Below are positions 12,065-23,104 of a stretch of 64,000 bases of DNA, in pieces. This stretch comes from Turritopsis dohrnii (Eukaryota > Cnidaria > Hydrozoa > Anthoathecata > Oceaniidae): NCBI GenBank assembly GCA_027922465.2, contig BQMF02000002.1, positions 1,054,001 to 1,118,000 of the forward strand. The letters are read 5' to 3'. The notes beneath the pieces were generated by a model that saw only the letters and a list, made by a program, of their open reading frames with translations, did not search any database and was not told where the DNA came from. The translations under genes were made by a program, and so were the position numbers. The stretch's first letter is position 1. Each line of letters starts with the position of its first letter.

Positions 12065-12483
12065 TTTTTAAATCAACATGATTATTGTTGTGATTTTCCT
12101 GACCGTTTGAAGTTATGTCCTACCTATTAATAAAAATCACTTTGAAACATCTTACAACGTCGACGTCTTCTTGCTACGACTTCTTTTACTGGCCGTGAAA
12201 AACTCACACAAATTAAACTTTTGTGTCAAATATATTGGTTGGAGTAAAAAGTTCCTTATCCGTTCTTGAATTCTTTGAGGGTAAAGGAACATCCTGCTCA
12301 CTAAAATATTATATCTTTTGTCAAATTATAACAATCATTTTGATCATCACACAAAAATATGACATATCTCGTATCATATACAATGTTCCAAAACCTTTTA
12401 CTGATGATTCAACTTCACTCAATTGCACAAGAACCGGACAGTTGAGAAGGTCAATGATATGACCAAGATGATCTACATGGCAA

Positions 12484-13914
12484 TCATAATTTTGATTTAT
12501 ACGTTCGTCTTGTAAGTGACTTTGACTTTTGACCATATTCAGGAGGTGGGCCACCATCTTTTGGAGGAATTCGTGGCAGTAAACCTGAAATTTAAAAAAA
12601 AAAAAAAAAAAAAAAATCAGGACAATACACCATATATAGGTGAATACAAACTGAACAGTTTCTCAAAATAGCAATTCTTGAATACCTATTCTCCTGGCTA
12701 TATGTATGCATTTTAAAATTTTTCGTTGTTGCTTTTTGCAAACACCAGTTTTTCTTCTGTTTATCATGTAACCTTCAGGTGTCATAAATTGTGATAGGAA
12801 CAGAACATCCTGTAAGAACAAAAACGTTACAGCAGGTTTGCAAACAGCATTGTTCGTGATGGAACCACACAAAACAATTAAATAAATGATACACATGTTG
12901 CAAAATCCACAAGTTTTTATTTTATTATAATACAGTTATTTTTGTTTTTTGGCACTTTCCGCGAAATTTAAGATTTTTAAACCGCTAAATCACTGGTTCG
13001 ATTTTTAGCACCATGTGACACTTTGATCGGCTGTTTGCAGCTTCACAATTCAGTAAAATTGAAACTAAGTTGAGATTCAAACTGTTTCCAAAATCATAAA
13101 CATCTTGTAATTTTTTGGCAATTTTTTTTTATGTTATTTTGTTTGAAAAAAAGTTGGTTGATACTTTGAGCTTTGAAGTAGACAGTATAATAGTTCTTCT
13201 TTCTCTTGATCTCCCGCATGACATTCTTACAGTGAAAATAAGTTCCAAGAACTTCGTAATAATCCTCAAGGGTAAAGTTGACTTATTAGAAAGTTTGCTT
13301 CTGTTACATTTAATTATGATAAGTTTTGGATTTGGTTTAATTGACAGTTAGTTATGGATTATTATTGATATGGTTTGTGTGTACAGATGATATGTTGTTT
13401 TTTTTGCGTCCGAAGTTAGGAGAAAGGATGTCAGCAAATCACTTTTACAATAGAGTTTCTATTGATTCTTGTAATAATGAATAAATCAAATTATATGTAC
13501 AAAAGTGTTATCATGATGTATGGCTGCTTCGTTTGTAAAGCTAATTAATAAAACATTTATAGATAAGATTTATTTATACCTTTTTCGTGAATGTAATTCC
13601 TCTGCTGCAAACTGGACATCCTGTGTTTGGTGGAATATTTTCTTTAGTTAACTCGGATGCCTTGATCCCTGTGTAAAAACATCCATAAAAGAGAAAGATG
13701 TGCTGCTGAGAGAAAAGAATGGACGACCCAAGCTACGAAAATAACCTGGACTGGACTGAGTAATGAATGTAAAGTATAATGAAGTAATAAAAAAAAACTT
13801 ACCAGATTGTGCGGTAGTAAAGATATTGTTCTTTAATAAAACATTACTCGGTCTTTGCAAGTATCTTAGCCAAAATATGGGAGAAGTTGACAAACTTCGC
13901 CTAAATATTTCCAT
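12484..13914 (-). CDS. MRPS18A: Mitochondrial ribosomal protein S18, MRPS18A type, four exons
   Basis: Small-subunit mitoribosomal protein of the bacterial S18 family. Exons on the - strand: 13914-13803, 13668-13580, 12809-12686, 12584-12484; phases agree and the sum is 141 aa. Exon 1 encodes a basic, amphipathic N-terminus (MEIFRRSLSTSPIFWLRYL) typical of a mitochondrial import signal. Exon 2 holds a CPVC zinc-type knuckle. Exon 3 carries the S18 core DVLFLSQFMTPEG, then RRKTGVCKKQQRKI and HIARRIG. Exon 4 gives GLLPRIPP and a basic tail ending KSKL. The core and the GLLP continuation resemble human MRPS18A more than MRPS18C. It converges on CCDC61 (504 bp between stops) and diverges from MAP10 (788 bp between starts). 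The tail is shorter than I recall for vertebrates. Longer ORFs in this span are other-frame shadows. Confidence 0.82.
12593..12616. repeat. Poly(A) run in MRPS18A intron
   Basis: About 23 consecutive A on the + strand, just upstream of the last MRPS18A exon. On the gene strand it reads as poly(T) and may serve as the polypyrimidine tract of the acceptor. Confidence 0.7.
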
Positions 13915-14187
13915 GATTTTTCATTGCACGTTTGTACCTTTCGACAATGACTTCTATGCGGTAAGCTTTAGTAGACTTGCCACTTGAAATAATGATAGAG
14001 AAAAATCTGCTTTGCTTCGAATTGTGTTGATACTACTTTTAAACTAAGTCATGTTTACAAACTAACTTTTACAGTTCACCTTTCAGTCAGAAAGGTTCAC
14101 AGTTTTTTTGAAAGGAGCTTTTTGTTTTGATATGCAATGAGGCCTCAAAATTCTACAAGGAAAGTGTGGCGCTATTTCCTTTTCGCA

Positions 14188-14222
14188 CCCCCCCCCCCCC
14201 CCCCCCCCCCCCCCTCCCCCCC
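14188..14222. repeat. Poly(C) tract
   Basis: About 34 C with a single T interruption at 14215, in the gap between MRPS18A and MAP10. The G-rich complement could form unusual structure. Length may be unreliable because homopolymers are error-prone in sequencing. Confidence 0.8.
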
Positions 14223-14243
14223 ACTCTCCCGTCGATGATGTTT

Positions 14244-14270
14244 TAGGGTCAGGATTAGGGTTAGGGCTAG
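14244..14270 (+). repeat. Short telomere-like repeat
   Basis: Degenerate TTAGGG units (TTAGGGTC, ATTAGGG, TTAGGG) directly after the poly(C) tract. It is too short and imperfect to be a telomere; an interstitial remnant is likely. Confidence 0.45.
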
Positions 14271-14702
14271 TAGGATCAGACAGGATTTATCAGCATCAGA
14301 TAAATAAAGTAAATAGCGCCGAAAGTGTGCCTGCTCTTTCATTATGTAGAAAAAATGAGGGAGTATATATAGGTATAATAATTTTAAAACTAGGTCCTAT
14401 TTTTAAAGATAAATGCCACTTTCTTTCCAAAAACAAAAAAACGGTTTTAAAATATGGTATATATAATTGATTTTCGCGCATTCCCTGCCTGCGCATAATT
14501 TTGGTATTAAATTTTGCGCATTTTTGGGCCTCTGCGTGAAATTGTGCGAAAATTAGTACCTTTAAGGTCAGAAAAACAATGTATCTGTATTATTAAGTTT
14601 TCTTAATTCATTTCTTACTCTTTGATCTTGAAAATGAAATTAGTAGTGTATGGAGAAAACATTATATATATTATTATGAGTTCTTTATACTCTTACTTTT
14701 AG

Positions 14703-17644
14703 ATGGATGGTGATTTTTTGTTTTCACTTGAAGTATTTGTAGAGGATATAGAATATCTTTCTGTACCATGTAATATTCCAGCAGTTGCTTTTCGTTTTCT
14801 TGATTACCCAACTATCATTATATACTTCACGTCTTTGAGTGATATCGAACAAATGAGAGAAAAACTGGGTAGCTACAGTCAAACAGAAAATGATGTCACT
14901 GAATTAAATAAACTTAGAGATTCTACTGGCAGATATGCTTTTAACAAGGGAAAATCCTGTCTATTCAAGCATGATATTATCTCGTTAAATCAGCTTCTGA
15001 ATACTGTACCTCTGTATATAATGGTAGTGGACTCTTGGGCAGATAGACCAAAACTAGTTGGTAGCTGCATAGTCCCCATGCAGCAAATTTTGTCACAAAT
15101 CCAAGAAATATTTGAACAACACTCAGAAAATTGTCCTGCCATTGGTTACAGATCTGGAAAATACCAAATTTCTAATTTGATGGGCACAGATATTGGAAAA
15201 ATAAACTTGCGTGTGAAACTGACTTGCTTTGGATCTTCTCTTTTGAAACATGTTAAAATAGCTGGAGAAAGAAAAACACAGATAGATCTGTTACTTGACA
15301 AAGACATGCTTGACTACAAATCCTCAAATGGAGATAAAAATCTTATTACTGTTGACAACCCAAAGCTCAAGGAAAAAAATCAGAAAATTACACACACTGC
15401 TAACAAGTCCATTCAATGTCTTAGGAGGGCTAAGACGAAGAAAAAAGATGAAAAAAGAAAAACTGAAGACTTGACTGATACAAACATTGAAGGTGATTTT
15501 CTGGAATTTGACAATATTGTTTGTCCACCACCATTGTATATGAACCTTAAGGAGCCACTGTTTTATCGGCAATCACCCTTCAAGGTAATGAAGAAAAAAC
15601 ATGCAATACTTGAAACTGATTTGATATATGATAGTATTTCTTCAGATCAAGATGTTGACATTGAAATTCTGAGGCCTCAAGAGAGCAATATTCAAAGATA
15701 CGACATCATGAAACTCTCCAATGATCCTTCAGTAAATAATAAACCAAAGCCAAAGGAGATTAAAACTGATACTGGGTGTGATCATTTAAGTGATATTCCG
15801 AAAACCAAGCACTCACAAGAGAAAAAAGAAGATGCAATGCCTGTTTTATGTGCGTTACTCAAAGAAATAACAAATTTAACTCATAAGTTAACTGGCTCTA
15901 CCGGTTGTAATCATGATCTCACTCATAGTGCTGTTGATTCATCTATACCTACCCTCAAGAATGAAATTGAATCTTGTAAGCAGTGCTGTCACTGTAAGCA
16001 TGGAAACGATGTTAAATCAGTCGGTAGAAAAAATTCAAAAAGTGAAAAGCAACAGAGTACGAAATGTAAAGTTGTTGCCAAATTTAATAACCAGACGAAA
16101 ACACAAAAAAAGTCACTACGAAAAGTGAATTTTCCTGATGGGAAATTAGAATATGGATTTACTCGAACTCAACGTTTACGTTATAAGCTAAGTCATCAAA
16201 ATGAAAACCTGCCTGAAAATAGTTCCCAACTTCATTACAAAGGAAGAAAATCTGAAAAAGCAAATGCAGCTACTGTAGTGAAAGCCAAAAGAACATTTGT
16301 AAACATGAAGCCGGAATCCTCTGTTCCAAAAGAAACGAGCGAAAAGATTGAGGTACATAATGACAAAAGTAGGTCTCACTTTTTTGTTTTAAATTCGCTT
16401 ATTCATGAAATTGAATAAATACGTGACACATCCTAGCATATTTTTACTGTTCCTCTTCAGTTTTGGCTGAGGAAAAGATGGAAAACACTGAGAGCAACTT
16501 ACTGAAAAATCATGTTAGTACTGTGGTGGTGGACCAATCGAACGTTAGTCTAGATGAACAGGATGAGCAAGTTGATTTGAAAGATGGAAAAAATTCAACG
16601 ATTGATCTGCTCATTCCAATCAGCGAACAAAACCTTATTGAAGCTGAACAAGATGGTAAGCGGACTCACTTTTTAACAAAATTCATCTAGATCTATTATG
16701 CATAGCGATTTTTTTTGTTTCCTTTCAGGGAAAGCTTAAGAATTATCTAAAGTTAAAATTTCGATTTTTTCGGCTCCTAGTGTGAAAGTTAGTGTGTGCT
16801 TTGTGGTATAATTAAAGCCCAATTTTAAATTAGTATGGTTTCTTTACTCGTGGTTTCGTATGAAGAAACGGTACTACTCTCGATACGTTAAACATTTGAG
16901 CCAACTCAAAATTTCTTTGAGTATTCTTTGTTCTATGATTGTCTCATAGTTTTCGCTACGTGAGTTTTGAAGAATTTTCGGTGTTCGGTTTGAAGAGGAC
17001 AGAGATTCTCATTCTTCAAGCATTTAATTGCAAATTCATTATCATGCATGCGAATTTTCATGTATTTCCATCCATTTCTTTCTGAAGTTGTTCTTTTAGA
17101 TGACTCCTTTCATAACGAAATTGTACCGAAAAATGCTGGGTTTTATTCACCGGTTCAACCGAGAAGTATATCTATATCCGAACTGGGAATATTCGATGAT
17201 CAATCGCCATGGCCATCCGTTTCTAAAACACCAGAAAATTACGATGACGAATCCTTTCATAGCGACCATAGCGGAAGTAGCCGTTCTCTAATCTCTGTTA
17301 CAAGTACCGTATCTCTGCCTAATGTCTCAGATCAGTCCGAGAGAAGTGATGATACAATTCCGATACCCGATAAAAAGTCAATCGGAAACACTTCGAATGA
17401 AAGAGATGTAAAAGGTCGAATAAGTTCTAAACTAGACAGGAGTTCGATGGAGAATAATGAGTCTAGTTCCAGTAGCAATTCGTCAAGCTCGAGTAGTTTG
17501 GGTACGAAGAATAAGGAGCCAATAAAATCATCTCATTCACCTGTGAAATCGAGATTTTTTAAAAGAACTGTTACTGACGATCTAAAAACATCGATGGAAG
17601 ATAGTAGATCTGAAGCAAATAACTCTGACCAGTTTCACGCATAA
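14703..17644 (+). CDS. MAP10: Microtubule-associated protein 10 homologue, three exons
   Basis: MAP10 binds and stabilises microtubules during cell division. Exons 14703-16368, 16461-16655 and 17100-17644 join in phase to an 801-aa protein. The N-terminal domain is diagnostic: LFSLEVFVEDIEYL, VAFRFLDYPTIIIYF, GKSCLF, LLNTVPLYIMVVD, KLVGSCIVPM, GKYQISNLMGTDIGKINL and CFGSSLL match the conserved MAP10 N-terminus in order. The middle is low-complexity and lysine-rich with a small cysteine cluster (CKQCCHCKHG). A second conserved box, EYGFTRTQRLRYKLSHQNE, sits near residues 480-500. The tail is acidic and serine-rich, with a run of about 13 serine and asparagine residues and SPVKSRFFKR close to the end. 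The ATG follows an acceptor-like TTTTAG, so a non-coding 5' exon is possible. An alternative third exon at 16730 would stop after a few codons. Confidence 0.88.
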
Positions 17645-19155
17645 TATTTCTTGTTGTGTAGAATCTCTGCTATTCAACCTCGAAGGACCCTGGGTTAATG
17701 TTTCAACAAATCATGGTTTTCGCTTTTCGTTTACTGTGTTCACTTTCAAACCGTACTACGAGCTGTAAGGTTCTATCAAAGCTTCAACCCGTTCTTACTT
17801 TGTGGAAGGAAAGCATCCAAACCTCTTTGAAATAATTTGTGATATTGATTACCGAACTCAAGACACTGGTTATCTTGACCCAAATTTTTATTAAGAACAT
17901 CCTTTCCTGTAAGGCTTCTATGCTTTTATTGCTATAGATCTATCCCGAAGTTTTTTCAAACGCCCATGTTTTGATTAACTACTCTGCCTCACCTTGATTC
18001 GACGAGCTAATTTGATGAAAATTCATTTTCCCATACCCAATGGGCAAATTTGTTGTATAGAAATATACACATTATTTCACTAAAATTGCTCTTCCATCAC
18101 AGTGACTTTTTGAAGATTTGGGCCACTGGGCAGCGATTTAAAGTTTAGACTGATATAATCGAGTTTAGTGAGTAACAGTACATCACATCCAAACAAGGGG
18201 AAATCAGATTGTTTGACAAAATATTGGCAACTAAACTAAGATTCACGAAAAGTGTATCCGAGTCCAGGAGATCACTAGTCGTAGACAGATTGTCGGGAAA
18301 AACAATTTTCAGCCAGGGATGTTCTAAAGCACTAGCCCTGATCTTTGCAGGTAAGGGTCATAATGCTCAGAACAGAATTTTTTCGCATTGAATTTTGGTA
18401 GTTCTAGTATGTGATCGGGAAATAACTGAATTATATAATTTCAGTTTCGTATAGTACTCAAACCGCTTCGTTTTCATGCGCTGTATTTTACAGTAAATAA
18501 ACCTTTCCCGAAATATATTTAAACGCAGCATTATGACCGAGTTTTCGTATCTAACCTCGGTTTTAATATTAAAACTGCTTCTAATTTTAGAATGGAAATT
18601 ATGAATAATAGAGACCATAACTAAGTTTTAAAGTAATGAAATCAGTGGAACAATGAATCGCATGAAAACGAGGTTGAAAACGAGGCCACCATTCGGCGTT
18701 TAAATAGAACTTTGGGAAAGATTCACTTATTATTACCTATTTCTTGCTAAGAAGTTCTGATTGACTGCTAATTGCTATGGGACACAATCTATGATAACTT
18801 TCAATCAATTACCACATCTAAATGAAGCGGGTATGCATAGTTTGACGGGGAAAAAAACAAAGTCAGAAATCAGGAGAAGTTAATTTGGCGAAATGCTGAC
18901 GGTCATAAAATAATATCGGTAAAGAGATGTATTTTTAGTAGATGCTACCAATCTTATTAAGATCAATCGCATCGATGGTGTTACTTAAAATAATTCAATT
19001 TGATCAGATTATCATTAGAAACAAATTAAAACTTAAATTGTTCTTCTGTTACAAAATAATTTACACTTTTTGTACCCAATGGGAGAAGAGTGTTTACAAG
19101 ACATTTTATTTATTTGTGAGTGTGTAAAAATAATTTTAGTAAACAAAACTCGGAC
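17645..19155. other. Intergenic region MAP10 to C22orf15-like gene
   Basis: Holds MAP10 3' untranslated sequence and one shortened hairpin MITE (18036-18130). A short open stretch at about 18199-18352 sits between an acceptor-like CAG and a donor-like CAGGTAAGG. That stretch could be a 5' exon of the next gene, but I cannot recognise its product. Confidence 0.4.
18036..18130 (-). mobile_element. Hairpin MITE, family 1, shortened copy
   Basis: Starts CCCAATGGGCAAATTTG and ends GGGCCACTGGG. At 95 bp it lacks part of the 5' arm present in the 120-bp copies but keeps the internal AATATACACATTATTTCA and CACAGTGACTTTTTGA words. Confidence 0.7.
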
Positions 19156-19500
19156 ATGTTTATTTATGTTGTTTACGGTGATCGAAAAATAAAAGTAATT
19201 AATCCTGATTGCGAGGTGCGAGTGCTGGTAGATTTCCTCAGAAAGGTTGCCCAACTTCGAGAAGAAGACGTTGATTTGTTTGATGAAGAAGGACATTTAC
19301 AGTGTATCTCAAGTATGGCCCCAAACAATTACGCTTCAAGGATTCTTAAGAACGGGAAAACATACATTTTAGTGAAATTGGTTAAGGTTGGTGGTGAAAC
19401 GAAGTTTGAATCATTGTTCGCCGGTTGGAAGCCGCCACCACCACAACCACCGCCAACACAACGAAACAGAAGAAAATCATCCATCAATAACAACCGTTAA
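19156..19500 (+). CDS. C22orf15/CXorf65-like small protein
   Basis: ORF of 114 aa starting MFIYVVYGDRKIKVINPDC. The start was chosen at the internal ATG (19156) because relatives of the human C22orf15/CXorf65 family begin MFIY. The domain looks like a small beta-grasp, ubiquitin-like fold: VLVDFLRKVAQLREEDVDLF, then DEEGHL, MAPNNYASRIL, and GKTYILVKL. A proline-rich segment (PPPPQPPPTQ) and a basic tail follow. The function of the family is not established. The frame is open with no intron, unlike the multi-exon human genes as I recall them. The ORF continues 36 bases upstream to another ATG, which would add 12 residues with no family support. AATAAA at about 19513 gives a close poly(A) signal. 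Confidence 0.72.
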   Translation: MFIYVVYGDRKIKVINPDCEVRVLVDFLRKVAQLREEDVDLFDEEGHLQCISSMAPNNYASRILKNGKTYILVKLVKVGGETKFESLFAGWKPPPPQPPPTQRNRRKSSINNNR

Positions 19501-19674
19501 AATGTACACCACAATAAAACCTTTAAAAGGTATAGCCACTGATATATGGACAATGATTTTAATGTATATCTTTATTTATTCAAATATTTAATGAAACACA
19601 ACATCAAACCTAGGGTTGACCAAAGAAAACCGTACTCCACTTGAGATGTATAAAAATGATTCACGAAAATTTTT

Positions 19675-19826
19675 AAGGCCTGGTTCAGACCTGGTGATTA
19701 CGACGAATCGTCAAAATACCAAAAATTACTGATTCATTACTAATGAAATACTATGAGCGTTCACACCTTACGATTGGCGACTAATTTCTTTTTGATCGTC
19801 GTAATCACCAGGTCTAAACCAGGCTT
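19675..19826. mobile_element. Inverted-repeat MITE, family 2, short copy
   Basis: Begins AAGGCCTGGTTCAGACCTGG and ends CCAGGTCTAAACCAGGCTT, inverted repeats of roughly 30 bp running inward through ATTACGACGA. The 152-bp element is non-coding. A longer relative with the same ends lies at 29254-29646. Confidence 0.8.
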
Positions 19827-20222
19827 TATGAACAAGTCATGAGAGTATCAATTCAGGTGAAGAATTTTTACAAATTAGACTCATGGTACATGCCAAATGT
19901 TCCATCAAACTAAAACACAGATTTCTGATTTCAGTTATGTAGGTTGATTTTAATATGGATGAATATATTGTATCAAACGATTTCCTTCATTTTTAATTTT
20001 CTGCAAGGGAGAGTCAAATAGTGTATATTACTGATTTTCAATGACACTTTGACAATCTTTCGACAAATTTAGAAGCATACTTGAATCTCTTAGATATATC
20101 TCAATAAGTAAATACAAGTCACATGACTTCAGTACAAAAAGGGGAAATGGCGCGAAAACAGTCACGTGCCAATTAGCTTCGAACCGGTAAAGTTAAATTT
20201 CAATCTTATCAAATTCGTGTTA
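19827..20222. other. Non-coding spacer
   Basis: AT-rich sequence with no recognisable gene or repeat. Confidence 0.4.
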
Positions 20223-20690
20223 TGGCTGCCAACAACTTATCCATTGAAATTACTGATCCTGCTAAACCAATGGATACTGACATCAACGGAGGTATAGATC
20301 AACTCGAGGCTTATTTCGACCTCAAATTTAGTGAGCAAAATGCTTTGCTCGAAGAAAGAATTTCCCACGACACAAAACTGAACTGAAGAGACTGAAGGGA
20401 GAAAGGATTCAGGAAACCCCAATCTTCAAATATCGGGTAATAAGGTATAATTCAATTTTAATACAAATCTCATCGAAAGTCTTGAGAGTCTTAAATCTCT
20501 TGTCGAAGAGGGATCTTTAACACAATCCTGTAAACGCATCGATAACATGGTGGCTGATCTTCGAAAACATAACAAGTGCATTCGCTTCGCTGAGAAAACT
20601 CCAGCTGGCTAGTCAGCAGTGGACGAACATCTTGTCGGATGATCTTGCCAGTAATTCCGATGAAAAAAGTTTCTATTTAACTTTCCACTA
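20223..20690 (+). pseudogene. DIRS-type retroelement gag remnant
   Basis: A broken reading frame begins ATGGCTGCCAACAAC and encodes an acidic segment (IDQLEAYFDLKFSEQNALLE) before a stop. After a frame change it resumes with ESLESLKSLVEEGSLTQ, DNMVADLRKHNKCIRFAEK, TPAG, and then SDDLASNSDEK. The order of coiled segment, FAEKTPAG and SDDLAS-type acidic motif is what I recall of gag-like ORFs of DIRS/Ngaro elements in marine invertebrates. Stops and frameshifts make it dead. The class assignment is from memory and unverified. Confidence 0.4.
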
Positions 20691-20759
20691 GAAGCATAGA
20701 AAAATTAAAAGTGTTTTATAAGTAGAAAAGTCAACGAAGTTTGTACCCTTTTCTATCAT

Positions 20760-21270
20760 TTTTGCAGGCTTCAGCAAAGAGAAAAACTCGTACAAAACTC
20801 TAGCGTCCAACTTAAAAGCATTTCAAGAGATTCAAAGCCTGTCGATACATTTAAAATCATTGACTGAACATTTCAACAGCACTGAAGAATTTTATAATGA
20901 GTTGTTAGCTCGAAAAGCATCATTTCATAAGACTTCAAAAGACGCATTATATAACAAAGAAAAGTGAGGACGAAAGAGAAAAAGTTTTCAAAGAATTCAA
21001 ACTAGTCAAGAAGAAACAAAAGCATGGCCAAATGAAGAGGAAGAAACTACTCCTGCCAAGAGACTAAACCGGAGAAAGTCAAGTGGATTTCCAATGATTT
21101 GTTTCCTTTGCGACAAAGAAGACGAAGAGATAAACCTACACCTTGTTGAAACTTTCAATCGAAATACAAGCATCAAAACGATCGCAATGGAACTAGAAGA
21201 CTCTAAACTTTTAGCGAGATTAAGTCAACCCGGGATAAAACCCGGTCAACCCGGCTCAGTATCGGAATGA
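20760..21270 (+). pseudogene. Decayed transposon-associated zinc-finger-like ORF
   Basis: The run FPMICFLCDKEDEEINLHL, then NTSIKTIAMELEDSKLLARL, resembles a CxxC motif followed by a helical segment that recurs in multicopy, transposon-linked genes of invertebrates. It ends at a stop after KPGQPGSVSE. The upstream sequence (KAFQEIQSLSIHLKSLTEHF) reads open in places, broken by stops. I cannot assign a family with confidence. Confidence 0.3.
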
Positions 21271-22421
21271 TTTCGACTCATTCTTTAAATCAATCGAGGA
21301 GATTGGGAATCCTTTCAAGGAGAGTGAAACAAACTTGGTACATTTGTCTTCAAAGGTTGTGCTTGATTTGTCCACATCAAAATCAGTTCATTCAGCTAAC
21401 AAACTTGGAGAAGATCATTACAACAATTTCTTCGAGAATCGACTACAAAGTGACAAAAAATCATTGTACGATGTTTAACCAAGAAACAACCTTCAGCTGT
21501 TCATGCAATCCAATTTGTCTGTTTCTACAAAAGTGAAACAAAAGATGGATAGTATCATTACAGACAGGAAACTTTTTTCACGCCTTTTTATTAGATGCCA
21601 ATCAAGAACTGGCAATTTGGACAACTTCTTCTCTCAAGAAAATCACAGCTATCCCATCTCAATTCAGAGTATGGCAAGTTACGAACATGCAAAGAGAAGT
21701 CAGATTTCTTGGATTTTTTGGATTGCTTGGATATAATATGACCATATTCGGTGAAAAAACATTTTCAGGCAAAAAAATGGTGACGTCAGCAATGACGCCA
21801 TATTTTTTTGCTGGTTCTGTTAAAAATTTCGTTCAGAACATCATAATAGACGTTTGTACCAATTTTCATGCTTTGGTCACAATTTGCAGTATCTTGCTGA
21901 ATATTTTTCTAATAGCCCTCGCTACGATTATGGTTAACTTTTATTAAACCGTATCCATCCACATACCTGATGTTGTCTCATGGATGGGTCCTCTTACGTC
22001 ACTAGTTATACGAAAGACATTTTGTATCATTATAGAAAGCTAAGGAAAACAACAAAACGAGCGCTAGGGAAGAGGTTGGTGATGCCAGCGTAAAACTAAC
22101 ATAGCTGAAAAGATGGCTGACGTAGTGGATATCAGGTCAATAACAAATTCTAATGTTAGATAGAATCAACGACGAAACATTTTTCAGTCTATAAAATCAT
22201 CAAAATATCTCTAACAAATACACAGGAAAACAGGTTGTCGTAAATAAAAATCGGGTTTTTTTTATTACAATATGAATATAAATATGAGTATAAATATCAA
22301 TTCGTGGTAATTTTATTTCCTACGAGTGAAAAATTAATTAAAATGCAGCCATCTGAATGGAGTACATAAAAGGCCAGGTTGAAGTTGTCAAATAATAATA
22401 AATAATTATTCGTAACCACAT
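21271..22421. other. Non-coding, transposon-derived debris
   Basis: Several short ORFs are present (up to 89 codons) but none resembles a known protein and they overlap in different frames. No inverted or direct terminal repeats were recognised. It is probably a continuation of the decayed elements upstream. Confidence 0.35.
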
Positions 22422-22950
22422 CCTAGTGAACACATTTGTTGAAAATCACTACGAAGGAGTACATTTCTATAAAATATACACAATATTTCAAATGATAATG
22501 CTCTTCGGCGCAGTGCCTTTTCAACGATTTTGCCCACTAGTATTACATTTATACTGTTGAAACACATTTCTGTCACGTGACTATTATTTCGAATCAAACA
22601 CAGTTATTCCGGAAAACGATCAGTATAATACTTTCCTAGTGGACATAATCATCAAAGTCACTGTGACTAAGAGCGTTTTTATTGAAATAGTGTCTATATT
22701 TCTTTAGAAATGCACCCCTTGGCAGTGGATAGTATAATACTTTATGAAAGAGCACATTTCTATATTATAGAAATATGCGCAATGTTTCAAATCATAATGC
22801 CCTTCGGCGCAGTGCCTTTTCAACGATATTGCTCAGTATAGTGATCAGTATAATGCAATGGGCAAAATCGTCAAAGTCACTATGACTAAGAGCATCTTTA
22901 TTGAAATAGTGTCTATATACTTCTTTAGAAATGCACTCCTTGTTCCCGCA
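22422..22950. mobile_element. Cluster of hairpin MITEs, family 1
   Basis: At least one full copy (22422-22541, ending GATTTTGCCCACTAG) and three partial copies (about 22640-22730, 22745-22835 and 22856-22945) lie in alternating orientation. Shared words include CTTCGGCGCAGTGCCTTTTC, repeated at about 22503 and 22802, and ATTGAAATAGTGTCTATAT, repeated at about 22682 and 22900. The arrangement suggests nested insertion or local duplication of a hairpin element. Confidence 0.7.
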
Positions 22951-23104
22951 TTGAGAGCGAGTAGGCCTTGCGTCTCTATGCGGGAGCACATGGTTCTCCT
23001 CCTCGTGTCTGTGCGTATATAGTAATCGTATAGTCATGTTTAACAGCTCTTTCGTTTATGTTATTTCCTATATATATCGTGATTTTGTGTTGTTAGTAAG
23101 TATA

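Larger units (their letters stand above)
13915..14702. promoter_or_regulatory. Divergent intergenic region, MRPS18A and MAP10
   Basis: This 788-bp gap separates the start codons of two divergently oriented genes, so it probably holds both promoters. Part of it may be 5' untranslated MAP10 sequence, since an acceptor-like TTTTAG lies directly before the MAP10 ATG. A long poly(C) tract and a short telomere-like motif sit inside. No CpG-rich core or TATA element is obvious. Confidence 0.5.

Noticed and set aside
12321..12557. 78-codon - strand ORF
   Set aside because: It is another frame of the last MRPS18A exon and its flank; the true frame ends at 12484.
16730..16739. Alternative third exon of MAP10
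   Set aside because: It would give a stop after three codons; the exon at 17100 continues in the same phase with a long open frame.
18199..18352. Possible exon between CAG and GTAAGG signals
   Set aside because: Good splice-like borders but no recognisable protein and no partner exon in phase.
21267..21947. Three overlapping ORFs of 77-89 codons
   Set aside because: Different frames, no motifs, located in transposon debris.
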